A stretch of DNA of 64,000 nt from Thermobaculum terrenum ATCC BAA-798 (GCF_000025005.1 NC_013525.1:1065501-1129500); one strand, 5' to 3'; positions 1 through 9,075 are shown, numbered from the stretch's first letter. The notes: generated from the letters alone by a model not told the origin. Numbers and translations are program-made.

Positions 1-945
1 GGGGCTACGCCGATTGATTTCGCATATAGAATCCATACTGAGATAGGTCATCATTGTGTGGGAGCTACTGTCAATGGCAGGCTTGTCTCTCTAGATTACG
101 TCCTTCAGAATGGCGATGTGGTAAAGATACGTACTAGCAAGACTAAGCAAGGGCCAAGCAGGGATTGGCTAAATCCTGCTTATGGTTACGTGCGTACGGC
201 CTCTGCCAGGGAGAAGATCAGGCAGTGGTTCAGGAAGCAGGAGAGAACAGAAAATATCGCTCAGGGCCGAGAGATGGTTGAAAGGGAGCTAAGGAGGCTT
301 GGCCTTGAGCATCTAAAGCTAGAAGAGGTTGCTGCTCATTTCCCAAACTATCAGAAGTTGGATGACTTCTTAGCAGCTGTAGGTTATGGGGCTATCAACA
401 CCTCTCAAATAGCTGGCAAGCTGGTGGTCCAAGAACAGAAAACCATTATGTCTGAAACCCTGCCCAAAGCCGTTGCAGCTGCTACAGATGTCAAGGTAAT
501 GGGTGTTGGAGACCTGCTGACTACCTTGGCGAGGTGTTGTTCTCCAATGTTGGGTGATGAGATACTGGGGTATGTTACCAGGGGGCGTGGTGTTTCCATC
601 CATAGAGCTGACTGCCCAAATATCCAGAAGGCTGACCCTGAGAGGATCATACAGGTAAGCTGGGATGGTACTCAGAAGCAGCTTTATTCTGTGGTTCTAC
701 AAGTAGTGGCCATAGATAGGGTTGGTCTGCTCCGAGATGTGAGCACTGTGGTATCAAATGAGAAGATCAACATGAGGGATGTGCAGACCTTTGATCATAA
801 GGACCATACGGTGACTATACAGTTTGCTGTAGAAGTTGCTGACGGTGCTGAGCTGAGTAGACTGCTTCTCAAGCTGGAGAGGCTGCCAGATGTTATAGAG
901 GTCAGACGTAGAACTCCTTCTGCTTCTGCTGCAAAGACGGCCTAG
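1..945 (+). CDS. relA: RelA/SpoT-family (p)ppGpp synthetase/hydrolase, C-terminal part (5' truncated by window)
   Basis: The reading frame is open from base 1, so the start lies outside the window; 314 residues are visible. Family: bifunctional RSH enzymes make and degrade the alarmone (p)ppGpp in response to amino-acid starvation; the catalytic domains would be upstream. Visible parts in order: end of a TGS domain (G-A-T-P-I-D-F-A-Y at the very start, then the NGRLVSLDYVLQNGDVV region), a helical linker, the conserved-cysteine domain (CC pair near visible residues 179-180, followed by the GRGVSIHRADCPN motif) and a C-terminal ACT domain (about 230-300). This regulatory half senses the ribosome and uncharged tRNA. 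No operon partner is visible; the next gene follows after 112 bases. Identity is very secure; relA versus spoT cannot be decided from this half. Confidence 0.96.
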   Translation, partial: GATPIDFAYRIHTEIGHHCVGATVNGRLVSLDYVLQNGDVVKIRTSKTKQGPSRDWLNPAYGYVRTASAREKIRQWFRKQERTENIAQGREMVERELRRLGLEHLKLEEVAAHFPNYQKLDDFLAAVGYGAINTSQIAGKLVVQEQKTIMSETLPKAVAAATDVKVMGVGDLLTTLARCCSPMLGDEILGYVTRGRGVSIHRADCPNIQKADPERIIQVSWDGTQKQLYSVVLQVVAIDRVGLLRDVSTVVSNEKINMRDVQTFDHKDHTVTIQFAVEVADGAELSRLLLKLERLPDVIEVRRRTPSASAAKTA

Positions 946-1057
946 ACCTGCGATTTTCACATAAGTTGTAAACAGACATCACAACCCTCTATTATTGATC
1001 TGTCTTATTGCGATGACTAATGTCTCATAACATCCGGAAAGGGGGATAGATCCCTGA

Positions 1058-1930
1058 GTGCCAACCTACTACGCGCTCAAGATAGCTCTTTTTATTGCTC
1101 CTAGAGTCCCTCATGATGTTGGTTACTTTATATGTAGTCTTGTTGGACTTATCTTCTGGGTATTCAATCGCCCTGCTAGGAAAGCTATAACCAATAACAT
1201 AACTCATGTGCTGGGTCCTACTGCTTCAAGGTCAATCGTCAATAAGTATGTAAGACAGGTCTTTGTCAACATAGCTAAGGATTATTATGACTTGGTTCTG
1301 CTGTCGACCAAAAGGCGTGGCGCCATGTTAGACAGGCTTAGTGTGGAGGGGGTAGAGAACGCAGAGAGGGCTCTATCACAGGGGAAAGGTTTGATAATAG
1401 CTTTCGTTCATATGGCTGGATTCAATCTTGCCTTTGAGTTGGCAACCGTACTCGGATTTCCTGTCTGGGTGGTCGTTGAACCTCTCAAACCCATCAAGGT
1501 AGGTAGGTTAGTAACGTCTCTGCGGAGCTCACCGGGTGTGAACATAATTGAGGCCGATTCATCTGTAGTTAGGAACATACTGCGTGTGCTTCGAGCAAAC
1601 GGTACGGTGGTGTTAGCCATTGATAGAAGTGTGTCTAACAAGGGCGTGGAGGTGACATTCTGTAATTACAAGACTTTGCTCCCGGCTGGTGCTGCGACAT
1701 TAGCGTTACGAACAGGCGCAGCTTTATGCCCTCTTCTAATAACTAGGCTGCATGGGAACAGAGTGCACCTTAAGCTGTACGAGGAGCTGGAGAAGCCCTC
1801 TACGGGAGATTTTGAGCAAGATGTAAGGATACTTACGCAGAGGCTTGCAGATATATTTAGTCAGCATATCCAGAGACATCCTGGACAGTGGGTAATGGCA
1901 CGCGATGTTTGGTCTGAGACTGCGAATTAA
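1058..1930 (+). CDS. Lysophospholipid acyltransferase-like (LpxL/HtrB/PatA family) protein
   Basis: A 290-residue protein starting at GTG with an AAAGGGGGAT ribosome site just upstream. Family: membrane-associated acyltransferases that move fatty acyl groups from acyl-ACP or acyl-CoA onto lipid or glycolipid acceptors. The order of segments matches the LpxL/HtrB family: an N-terminal hydrophobic stretch, the H-x4-[DE] region (here HMAGFN followed by a GFPV strand at the usual distance), a V-V-x-x-P-L strand, an AIDRSVSNKG segment corresponding to the usual ADQ/DQ motif, and a final ALRTGAALCPLL segment. Oddity: the acidic residue of H-x4-[DE] is Asn. In a monoderm lineage the acceptor is unlikely to be lipid A; a phosphatidylinositol-mannoside-like glycolipid is possible but unproven. 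It ends eight bases from the convergent J-domain gene. Confidence 0.8.
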   Translation: MPTYYALKIALFIAPRVPHDVGYFICSLVGLIFWVFNRPARKAITNNITHVLGPTASRSIVNKYVRQVFVNIAKDYYDLVLLSTKRRGAMLDRLSVEGVENAERALSQGKGLIIAFVHMAGFNLAFELATVLGFPVWVVVEPLKPIKVGRLVTSLRSSPGVNIIEADSSVVRNILRVLRANGTVVLAIDRSVSNKGVEVTFCNYKTLLPAGAATLALRTGAALCPLLITRLHGNRVHLKLYEELEKPSTGDFEQDVRILTQRLADIFSQHIQRHPGQWVMARDVWSETAN

Positions 1931-1944
1931 TTTGCGAATTAATT
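1921..1944. repeat. Perfect 12-bp tandem duplication at a convergent gene junction
   Basis: TGCGAATTAATT occurs twice back to back (1921-1932 and 1933-1944). The first copy holds the TAA stop of the acyltransferase gene; the second holds the TAA stop (minus strand) of the J-domain gene. Each copy contains the palindrome AATTAATT, so a single copy would give both genes stops sharing TTAA. Confidence 0.95.
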
Positions 1945-2883
1945 CCTTTTGCCTTTATCTAGATCCCTTAACTTCCTGAATAGCTCCAGTTCCTCATTGC
2001 TTAGGTTGCTAGGAATTTTGGCCAGCACTCTCACTAATAGATCACCAGGTGGAGTGTTTGATTTCCCTATAGTAGGCAATCCTTTGCCTGCTAATCGCAA
2101 TACGGTGCCACTTTGAGTGCGAGGAGGAATCGTCAGTATTAATGTTTTACCGTCAGGGGTCGCAAGAGGTACTTCTCCCCCAAAGATACATGTATAGATG
2201 TCAACCATGACTTCGGTTCTGATATCTCTTCCTTCCACCTGGAAGGATTTGTCGGGTCTAATGCTTATAAGCAGATACAGGTCCCCTGGCTCTTGGCCGA
2301 TTTCTCTGGCGTTGCCCTTACTGGGGATCTTCACCCTGCTGCCATTGGTTACTCCCGCAGGGATATGAACCTCAAGTCTTTTATTTACATCTACTGTTCC
2401 CTTGCCTCTACAGGTATTGCATAAGCGCGAGGCTCTAAATCCCCTACCATTGCATTCGAGGCAAGTTGACTCCTGTTGTAACTGTAGTATCCTTGTTGTT
2501 CCCAGAAAGGCTTCCTGTAGTGATACTTCTACTTTTTGTTCTATATCATCACCCTTCTGAAAGCTAGAAGTACGAGTTTGGTTAGTCGTTTGACCTCTTC
2601 GGCCATTAGTAAATATATTCTTGAATATATCCGAGATGTTTTCAGTCTCAGATTTAGAGTAAGTACGAAAAGAGGCAATCTCGCGGTCATATTTTTTGCG
2701 CCTCTCAGGATCAATTAGTGTTTGGTAGGCCTCGTTTATTTCTTTGAACCTCTCTTCGGCCTCTTTACTGTTTTGGTGTAGGTCGGGGTGATACTGTCGA
2801 GCCAGTTTTCTATAGGCGGCACGTATCTCTTCCTGAGATGCCTTTTGGTTTACGCCTAATATTTCGTAGTAGTTCTTGTTCAT
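1939..2883 (-). CDS. dnaJ: DnaJ/CbpA-type co-chaperone with half zinc-finger domain
   Basis: A 314-residue J-domain protein that stimulates Hsp70 (DnaK) ATPase activity and hands over substrates. Residues 1-70 are a J domain with the invariant HPD (YHPDLH). A linker and the C-terminal substrate-binding beta domains ([28 protein letters not shown]) follow. Oddity: only two CxxCxGxG repeats are present (CLECNGRG and CNTCRGKG), enough for one zinc centre, where classical DnaJ has four repeats and two centres. It is therefore intermediate between DnaJ and zinc-free CbpA. No dnaK or grpE is in the window, so this may be a secondary J protein. A DUF4126 membrane protein gene lies just upstream on the same strand (14-base gap). 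Confidence 0.9.
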   Translation of the reverse strand: MNKNYYEILGVNQKASQEEIRAAYRKLARQYHPDLHQNSKEAEERFKEINEAYQTLIDPERRKKYDREIASFRTYSKSETENISDIFKNIFTNGRRGQTTNQTRTSSFQKGDDIEQKVEVSLQEAFLGTTRILQLQQESTCLECNGRGFRASRLCNTCRGKGTVDVNKRLEVHIPAGVTNGSRVKIPSKGNAREIGQEPGDLYLLISIRPDKSFQVEGRDIRTEVMVDIYTCIFGGEVPLATPDGKTLILTIPPRTQSGTVLRLAGKGLPTIGKSNTPPGDLLVRVLAKIPSNLSNEELELFRKLRDLDKGKRN

Positions 2884-2897
2884 CCAGCGTATCTTCC

Positions 2898-3482
2898 CTA
2901 GACCTTAGAAATCTTTGCAGATGGTCTCCTCCTAACCCTTCGCCGAAGCAGCATCAACAAGGATATAACGACAAATAGTAGTAAGACCAGGATGAGTAGA
3001 CTAACCAATGGAGCTAGCATTGCTAGGATAACTACTGTGCCTGCTCCTAGGTCCTCGAAGACGCTCACCACAGGGTTCGCAAGTCCTCCAGTAGTTATTG
3101 TCCATAAGGGCCTTGTACTAGCTTTGATGGCATGCAAACTACCTGCCGATACAGCACCCAGTACGTAGGAGATCCAAGTATTGCCATCAAAGTTGTAACC
3201 TACTGCTGCAAAAAGAATGGCACCAGCTAATGGCCTAATAACTGTACCTATTAGATCGTTGAAGTGATCAATAGTTGGTACCTTATCAGCCACTACTTCT
3301 AGTGTTACAAGTATTACTAATATGACTATGGCCGTTGTGGATGTAAGAAAGCTGAAGCTATCAGCTATCTTGACCCATCCGAATCTAGCACCAAGCGATA
3401 TGAGTAGAAGTGCTAGATATGGATTCCAACCAGCTGGTGCCGATGCTCCAAAACCTGTAGCTATTGAGCTTAGGGGATCCAT
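2898..3482 (-). CDS. DUF4126 family membrane protein
   Basis: A 194-residue, very hydrophobic protein with about four to five predicted membrane segments. It matches the DUF4126 pattern: an N-terminal A-x-G-W-N-P-Y segment, a strand ending E-V-V-A-D-K-V-P, the D-H-F-N-D motif leading into a glycine-rich helix, and a long C-terminal hydrophobic stretch (about residues 145-180) followed by a basic RRRVRRR tail. No biochemical function is established for this family. It probably shares a transcript with the J-domain gene downstream. The ATG start is preceded by a TGAGG ribosome site. Confidence 0.8.
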   Translation of the reverse strand: MDPLSSIATGFGASAPAGWNPYLALLLISLGARFGWVKIADSFSFLTSTTAIVILVILVTLEVVADKVPTIDHFNDLIGTVIRPLAGAILFAAVGYNFDGNTWISYVLGAVSAGSLHAIKASTRPLWTITTGGLANPVVSVFEDLGAGTVVILAMLAPLVSLLILVLLLFVVISLLMLLRRRVRRRPSAKISKV

Positions 3483-3542
3483 GTAGTCTAGCCTCAGTGT
3501 AATATGGGTGTGTCTTCTCTATTCTAGCTTCTATTTGCCGGG

Positions 3543-4190
3543 TTATTTGCTAATCTGCCGTATTACAGCCACTAGCTTGCCTTGTATTTGTATGTCATCA
3601 GGCGAGACATATATAGGCTGCATGGTTATATTTGCCGGCTGCAGTCTGATCCTATCTCCTTCGTGGTAGAACTTCTTGAGTGTAGTAGCTTTTTCCTTCT
3701 CAAGCCAGACGGCGACGGTCTCTCCATTTTCTGCTGTGTTAGCATGCCTCATGATAATAAGATCGCCGTCATCTATTAGCGCATCTACCATGGAATGCCC
3801 CTTTACTCTAAGCGCAAACAAGCCATCAGACTTGAGGTTGAGTAGTGAGTTGTTTACTTCTATGGTATCGGCCCATACTGCTGGATCACTAAGATCTTCT
3901 GGAACTTCAATGGGGCTTCCGGCAGCTATAACCCCTACCACCGGTATAGTAGTCACATTTTCCTCGACCTTCTTGAACGGCAGGGATATACCGCGGCTTA
4001 TGTTCTTGTTCCTAGTTATATATCCCTTTTCTTCTAGCTGCTTCAGGTTGTAGTCAACTACAGAAGTGGAGGATAGCCCAAGAGATCTTTGTATCTCCCT
4101 GACTGTTGGAGGGATGCCATATTCCTGTATAAATTCCTGCAGGAAGGATAATATCTGTTGTTGCTTAGCTGTTAGTTTGTCTTTTGCCAC
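3543..4190 (-). CDS. lexA: LexA SOS repressor
   Basis: A 215-residue S24-type self-cleaving repressor of the SOS regulon. Residues 1-65 form the winged helix-turn-helix DNA-binding domain (IPPTVREIQRSLGLSSTSVV). The Ala90-Gly91 cleavage site sits in the motif VIAAGSP. The catalytic Ser133 (GHSM) and Lys172 (TTLKK) are present, so RecA-stimulated autocleavage should be intact. It starts at GTG with a GGGGG ribosome site six bases upstream. A GAAC-N4-GTTC operator lies about 57 bases upstream of the start, between this gene and the divergent DinG-like helicase gene, indicating autoregulation. Confidence 0.97.
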   Translation of the reverse strand: MAKDKLTAKQQQILSFLQEFIQEYGIPPTVREIQRSLGLSSTSVVDYNLKQLEEKGYITRNKNISRGISLPFKKVEENVTTIPVVGVIAAGSPIEVPEDLSDPAVWADTIEVNNSLLNLKSDGLFALRVKGHSMVDALIDDGDLIIMRHANTAENGETVAVWLEKEKATTLKKFYHEGDRIRLQPANITMQPIYVSPDDIQIQGKLVAVIRQISK

Positions 4191-4228
4191 AGGGTACCCC
4201 CTTTACTATATTTTGTGTATATTTCACT

Positions 4229-4241
4229 ATTATACATTATA
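4229..4241 (-). promoter_or_regulatory. Candidate -10 element(s) of lexA
   Basis: On the minus strand two TATAAT hexamers occur close together (4236-4241 and 4229-4234), just downstream of the LexA box. No good TTGACA -35 is seen, so the exact promoter is uncertain, but a LexA dimer on the box would overlap or abut it. Confidence 0.5.
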
Positions 4242-4246
4242 GTTTT

Positions 4247-4258
4247 GAACATTAGTTC
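4247..4258. promoter_or_regulatory. LexA box (SOS operator) between divergent lexA and dinG-like genes
   Basis: GAACATTAGTTC is a perfect GAAC-N4-GTTC palindrome, the consensus core of Gram-positive-type LexA (DinR) operators. It lies in the 188-base divergent gap between lexA and the DnaQ-DinG gene, immediately upstream of a TATAAT for lexA, and 53 bases upstream of a TTGACT that could serve the helicase gene. It is well placed to repress lexA, and possibly both. Confidence 0.85.
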
Positions 4259-4310
4259 ACGCCAGTAGATTATAGCGGATATGAGGACATTTATAGAAAT
4301 CGAAACCCCT

Positions 4311-4340
4311 TTGACTAAGTGCGATAAGGTAGGCTAAATT
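4311..4340 (+). promoter_or_regulatory. Possible sigma-70 promoter for the DinG-like gene
   Basis: TTGACT (4311-4316) is followed 17-18 bases later by CTAAAT/TAAATT (4334-4340), about 40 bases before the ATG. The -10 is a poor match, so this is a moderate candidate. Confidence 0.45.
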
Positions 4341-4378
4341 CATATGTTCGACTATTTTAGCTAGAAGCGTGGGTTGTT

Positions 4379-7261
4379 ATGGCAGCTGAAAGAATATTTG
4401 TCGCCCTGGATCTTGAGATGACAGGGCATGATCCAGAACAGGATGAGATTATTCAGATAGGTGCGGTTAAGTTCACGCAGACCAGGGTTCTTGGGAGATG
4501 GGGAACGCTTGTGAGACCTAAGGTCAAGCTTCCTTTTCGTATAGCAAGGCTCACGGGCATAAATCCTAATGATCTCAATAAAGCTCCGGTCTTTGACGCG
4601 GTAAAGGATAAGCTGAGATCCTTTGTAGGGGATCATCCCATTGTTGGTCATAGCATTGGGAATGACTTATCCTTTCTTGCTAAGCAAGGCTTAGCTCTTG
4701 ATAATCCAAGCTTAGATACCTGGGAGCTAGCCATGCTTTTAATGCCTAGTCTTAACGCTTATTCTTTGCAGGGGGTTGCCTCTGCATTAGGTGTATCCGT
4801 TGACAATCACCATGATGCCTTAGCGGATGCAGAGATCACCAGACAAGTGTTCCTGGGTTTGCTTGCCAGGTTGAGGCGATTGAATCCAAAACTAGTTACT
4901 CAAGTAATCAGGCTTACGGATAATGTTGATTGGCCGATGAAGATGGTCTTTCAGACGCTGTATGAAGAGGTTTGGCAGTCACAGGCAGCTCGTCCTTCTG
5001 GCAACATAGGATCCTTACTGGCATCTAAGGGGATAACTGAAGAAGACATAACAAGTAATTTGTTATCAGAACCACCCAGGCCTTCCCCTCTACAACCCAA
5101 AGAGGTTACCGAATATCTGGATGAGTCATATATAGAATCCATTTTCTCGCCTGGTGGAGAGCTATCCAAAACTTTTCCTGGTTATGAAGTGCGAGACCAG
5201 CAAATAGATATGGCCCTAGAAGTGGTCAGGAGTATTAACAATAGCAAACACCTCGTTGTAGAAGCTGGTACTGGAACAGGAAAGTCCCTAGCCTACCTTA
5301 TCCCAAGTGCCATATTTGCTCTTAAGAATAACCAGCGGGTGGTAATATCTACTGATACTATCAACTTGCAGGATCAGCTTTATAACAAGGATATTCCTGC
5401 CGTTAGGAAGCTACTTGGAGGTAAGGGTAAAGATCTAAGAGTTAGCTTAGTAAAGGGTAGAAATAATTACCTTTGTCTGAACAGGTGGGAAAGGTTTCTA
5501 AGATCGGGAATAAATACACCGGAAGAAGCCAAGTTTGCGGTAAAGGTACTATTATGGCTGCAGACCACGATCACAGGTGATGTATCTGAGCTGCCGTTGA
5601 CCTCGGATGAGAAGCAATTCTGGCAAAGAGTATCTGCTACTGAGGAGACTTGCACGACAAGGGTTTGCCGAAACCGAAAGGGAAGGCAATGTTTCTTGTT
5701 CCGAGCTAGAGTAGAAGCTGAGTCCTCTCACCTGGTAGTAATAAATCACGCATTATTACTCTCTGATCTTGCTTCAAACAACTCCGTACTTCCCAACTAC
5801 GATTACCTGATAATCGACGAAGCTCATAGACTAGAAGATCAGGCTACCAATCATCTTGGCTTTGAGGTAGATAGTAGGGCGTTACATGAGCTGCTCAACA
5901 GGGTGATGGATAACTCTAATCCCGTCCGTCCAGAAGGTATATCCGCCAGATTGCCAGTCCATATGCAGGGCAGTCGTGCTTCCAACGCAAGCGTGGAGCA
6001 AGTAACCAACATAGCCATGAGGCTTGCTCAGAGGACCGAAAGAACCAGAGCCAGGGTGGATGAGTTTTTCGCGAGCCTTGGTAGGCTGCTGCCTGCATCC
6101 ATGGGGATGCAGAACGGCTATGATGAGCATCTGAGGTTGACTGCTGAGGTAAGGGGAGGGGAGCAATGGGAAGGGGTATTGCTAGCCTGGGAGAATCTCA
6201 AACTTACTCTCAGGGAGTTGGTGGATGAGGTACATCATTGTGGGGAGCTTCTGGAGGGCTTGGAGGGATTGCACATAGCAGAGTATGAGGAGTTGCTGGC
6301 GGAGGTGCAGGCCATAGAAGTCTTCCTGCAAGACTATATCCATGAGATGAATTCTATTATCACGGCACCTACAGAGAATGATGTAACATGGATCTCTTAC
6401 TCACATAGGTACGGAACGATTACTTTGCATAAAGCTCCTTTGGATGTAGGAGGTATACTTCAGGAAGAGCTCTATTCTAAGAAGAAGGCGGTTATATTAA
6501 CCTCAGCTACTCTGACTACTGATCGTAACTTTGATTATGTGACCGGGCGTCTGGGGTTATATGAATTCCAGCAACTTATGTTGGGGTCACCATTTAATTA
6601 CCAAGAAACTGCTTTATTGCTAGTACCTACAGATATACCTGAGCCAGGCACAGCTGGATACCAGGATGCTGTGGAGTCCCTGGTGGCTGAGCTTGTGCTG
6701 GCTGCTGAGGGCAGGACAATGGTGCTCTTTACCTCTCACAGCGCAGTGCAGGCTACCCAAAAGGCTATCTATAGGGAGCTTGCAAGGCACGATATCCTCG
6801 TCCTCTCTCAGGGAGAAGGGTCTCGACACAGGTTACTCCAGCAGTTCAAGTCAAATCCTAGGACAGTTCTAATTGGCACTAGGTCCTTTTGGGAAGGCGT
6901 CGATGTAGTTGGTGATGCTCTTAGCCTGTTGATAATAGCCAAGCTACCCTTCGAGGTTCCTAATGAGCCTGTATTTGTGGCTAGAAGTGAGACTTTTGCT
7001 GATGCTTTCAATGACTATGCTATTCCTCAGGCCATACTTCGGTTGAAGCAGGGCTTCGGCAGATTAATCAGGAGCAAGACTGATAGAGGTGTGGTAGTCA
7101 TACTGGATAAGAGGGTTCTTACCAAGAGATACGGAGTAAAATTCCTAACATCTCTACCTAACTGTAAGATGCAGAAAGGTCCAGCTCGATTACTAGCTCC
7201 TGAAGTTAAGAGGTGGTTAGGTCAGAATTCAGAGGAACGATTATCTGTTAGCAGATCTTAG
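4379..7261 (+). CDS. dinG: Bifunctional DnaQ-like 3'-5' exonuclease / DinG-family DNA helicase
   Basis: A 960-residue fusion. Residues 1-165 are a DEDDh exonuclease: DLEMTG (Exo I), VGHSIGNDLSF (Exo II) and HDALADAE (Exo III) keep all the acidic residues and the His. Residues 265-950 are an XPD/DinG superfamily 2 helicase: GTGTGKS Walker A (about 297-303), DEAH (about 479), SATL, and a C-terminal Q-x-F-G-R-L-I-R motif VI. Four cysteines near 365, 424, 429 and 437 match the iron-sulphur cluster domain of 5'-3' DinG helicases. The exonuclease-DinG fusion is known from Firmicutes and relatives. It is divergent from lexA across one LexA box, which fits damage induction. Its 3' end overlaps the convergent kinase gene by 21 bases. 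Confidence 0.93.
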   Translation: MAAERIFVALDLEMTGHDPEQDEIIQIGAVKFTQTRVLGRWGTLVRPKVKLPFRIARLTGINPNDLNKAPVFDAVKDKLRSFVGDHPIVGHSIGNDLSFLAKQGLALDNPSLDTWELAMLLMPSLNAYSLQGVASALGVSVDNHHDALADAEITRQVFLGLLARLRRLNPKLVTQVIRLTDNVDWPMKMVFQTLYEEVWQSQAARPSGNIGSLLASKGITEEDITSNLLSEPPRPSPLQPKEVTEYLDESYIESIFSPGGELSKTFPGYEVRDQQIDMALEVVRSINNSKHLVVEAGTGTGKSLAYLIPSAIFALKNNQRVVISTDTINLQDQLYNKDIPAVRKLLGGKGKDLRVSLVKGRNNYLCLNRWERFLRSGINTPEEAKFAVKVLLWLQTTITGDVSELPLTSDEKQFWQRVSATEETCTTRVCRNRKGRQCFLFRARVEAESSHLVVINHALLLSDLASNNSVLPNYDYLIIDEAHRLEDQATNHLGFEVDSRALHELLNRVMDNSNPVRPEGISARLPVHMQGSRASNASVEQVTNIAMRLAQRTERTRARVDEFFASLGRLLPASMGMQNGYDEHLRLTAEVRGGEQWEGVLLAWENLKLTLRELVDEVHHCGELLEGLEGLHIAEYEELLAEVQAIEVFLQDYIHEMNSIITAPTENDVTWISYSHRYGTITLHKAPLDVGGILQEELYSKKKAVILTSATLTTDRNFDYVTGRLGLYEFQQLMLGSPFNYQETALLLVPTDIPEPGTAGYQDAVESLVAELVLAAEGRTMVLFTSHSAVQATQKAIYRELARHDILVLSQGEGSRHRLLQQFKSNPRTVLIGTRSFWEGVDVVGDALSLLIIAKLPFEVPNEPVFVARSETFADAFNDYAIPQAILRLKQGFGRLIRSKTDRGVVVILDKRVLTKRYGVKFLTSLPNCKMQKGPARLLAPEVKRWLGQNSEERLSVSRS

Positions 7262-8347
7262 TGTTGTATTCTGACTGCTTCCGTTTGACGTCGGGGTGGC
7301 AGTGACGACTATAGGTTTTTCCTCGATAGCTGGAGTTTGGCTAGCTCTATCGTTACTGTTATACAAGAGTACAGCTATAGGAATAGCACTCAATATTACC
7401 CCGATGGTTATTATTCCTACCAGTTTCGTTATACAGCCGCTAGAACCCGAAACCTTGGCTGTGGAGGAATAACTTTTACTGTCTCTTATAGAGGATATTC
7501 CTCGATTGGTGCTAATGTCGTAGCCCGTTGATGTAGGAAGCGATCTGGATTCCCATCTCTGAAGGGCCTGGGCCATTTCTTCGGCAGATGCAAATCTGTC
7601 CTTAGGGTTTTTGGCCATAGCCTTGAGTATGATGTTCTCTAGATCTTGAGAGACGTCAGTATGAAGAAGTGTGGGTCTAACAGGCTCTTCCTTAACATGG
7701 GCTAAAGCTACTGCAATGGGATTTTCGCCTGGAAAAGGCACGAACCCAGTCACGGCCTCGTATAGTACTACGCCAAGCTGGTAGATGTCCGTTCTGGGAG
7801 TTACAGGACCGTTCTGGGCTTGTTCTGGTGAAAGGTACTGAGCTGTACCTAGGGTGACAGTTTCTTCGGTAAGAGTTGCCTCCGTGGTGACTTTTGCTAT
7901 CCCGAAGTCTGTGACTTTTACTATACCGCTAGGAGCTACAATTATATTGTGAGGCTTGATGTCTCTGTGTACCAAGCCATGTTCATGCGCGTACTGCAGG
8001 GCATTGGCAACTTGCCAAGCGATATCTACCGCTCTTCTTGGGGATAGAGCTCCATTCTGGACTATCAGCTCCTTAAGATTCAGCCCCTCAACATATTCCA
8101 TCACTATGTAATGAAGGTTGCCGTCGTTACCAACGTCGTACACGCTTACTATATGTGGATGATTTAGCGCCGCAGCCGCCTCGGCTTCCCTCCTAAATCT
8201 AGCTAGGAATCTGTGGTCATCGCTCAGGGATGGATGTAGTATTTTGACTGCTACTCTCCTCCCCAGAAACCTGTCTTTGGCTAGATATACCTTAGCCATC
8301 CCGCCTTGGCCTAGCGGTTGAAGCAGCTCGTATCTATTGTTCAGCAC
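7241..8347 (-). CDS. Membrane-anchored Ser/Thr protein kinase (Hanks type)
   Basis: A 368-residue PknB-like kinase. The kinase domain spans about residues 5-270: glycine loop GQGGMAKV, VAVK (Lys35), HRDIKPHN (127-134), DFGIAK (147-152) and an APE-equivalent YLSPEQ (171-176). A Ser-rich linker leads to one transmembrane helix (about 308-329) and a short extracellular tail of about 40 residues. No PASTA repeats are present, unlike typical PknB, so the external sensor is minimal. It starts at GTG. No intact PP2C phosphatase is adjacent; the only PP2C-like protein in the window, at 52586, has lost metal-binding residues. The 3' end overlaps the convergent helicase gene. Confidence 0.93.
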   Translation of the reverse strand: MLNNRYELLQPLGQGGMAKVYLAKDRFLGRRVAVKILHPSLSDDHRFLARFRREAEAAAALNHPHIVSVYDVGNDGNLHYIVMEYVEGLNLKELIVQNGALSPRRAVDIAWQVANALQYAHEHGLVHRDIKPHNIIVAPSGIVKVTDFGIAKVTTEATLTEETVTLGTAQYLSPEQAQNGPVTPRTDIYQLGVVLYEAVTGFVPFPGENPIAVALAHVKEEPVRPTLLHTDVSQDLENIILKAMAKNPKDRFASAEEMAQALQRWESRSLPTSTGYDISTNRGISSIRDSKSYSSTAKVSGSSGCITKLVGIITIGVILSAIPIAVLLYNSNDRASQTPAIEEKPIVVTATPTSNGSSQNTTLRSANR

Positions 8348-8526
8348 TAAATCTATGACTGCTATAGGATATTCTCCCTTGGCTTAAATCACTCTCTCTT
8401 GAAGTAATGTTATGAGACCGTTGGATCAGTGTCAAACGTGGGAAACAGCTCCAAGTTGAGTATATGGCACTCCTCTTGCTCTCTCCCTGTTCGTGAACAC
8501 TATGAGGGCTAAAGGAGGTGTTTCCT

Positions 8527-9069
8527 ATGGGTGATGATAGACGAGATTTGTCTCATAAGGTGCCGAAAGAACAGGAAAGGGAAGATGTAGATGTGCCTTC
8601 TGAGATTCCTGTACCTGATGAAACCTTTGATGAGGACACCTTACGACTTAATAACGACGAGACGGATTTTACAACAGATGAAACATCTTCTGCCATTATA
8701 TCCTCTGAAGAGGCCGAACCTTACTTCCCCCCGACCGATCCTGTGATAGAGCCAAAAGCTAACGACGAAGGCGGTGCTGATGTATTGGGGGGATTCTCCT
8801 CTGGAAACGATGAATCACTGCTTAGTGATTATGACGAAGATCAGATATTGGAAGTACCTGATGACGAGCTTACACAGCGAGTGATCGATACCTTGAGGCG
8901 AGATGCCACAACGGCAGATCTTGATATAGATGTGTACGCTCGTGATGGTGTCGTTATACTTAGAGGTAGAGTTCCTACTATTATGGACGCTGAGAATGCA
9001 GAGTCAGTTGCTAGCAACGTCCCAGGAGTAATAGAAGTAAGAGAGGAGCTAGAAGTAGATACTCAGTAG
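8527..9069 (+). CDS. BON-domain protein with acidic disordered N-terminus
   Basis: The start is set at ATG 8527 because AAAGGAGG (8511-8518) lies eight bases before it; the upstream in-frame GTG at 8518 overlaps that ribosome site. The 180-residue product has roughly 115 very acidic, Asp/Glu/Pro/Ser-rich residues with no predicted fold, then a BON domain (ELTQRVIDTLRRD ... GVVILRGRV ... AESVASNVPGVIEV). BON domains in OsmY-like proteins are thought to bind phospholipid or membranes. No signal peptide or membrane helix is seen, so it is likely cytoplasmic or peripheral. A small protein gene follows after 28 bases. Confidence 0.8.
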   Translation: MGDDRRDLSHKVPKEQEREDVDVPSEIPVPDETFDEDTLRLNNDETDFTTDETSSAIISSEEAEPYFPPTDPVIEPKANDEGGADVLGGFSSGNDESLLSDYDEDQILEVPDDELTQRVIDTLRRDATTADLDIDVYARDGVVILRGRVPTIMDAENAESVASNVPGVIEVREELEVDTQ

Positions 9070-9075
9070 TATACC

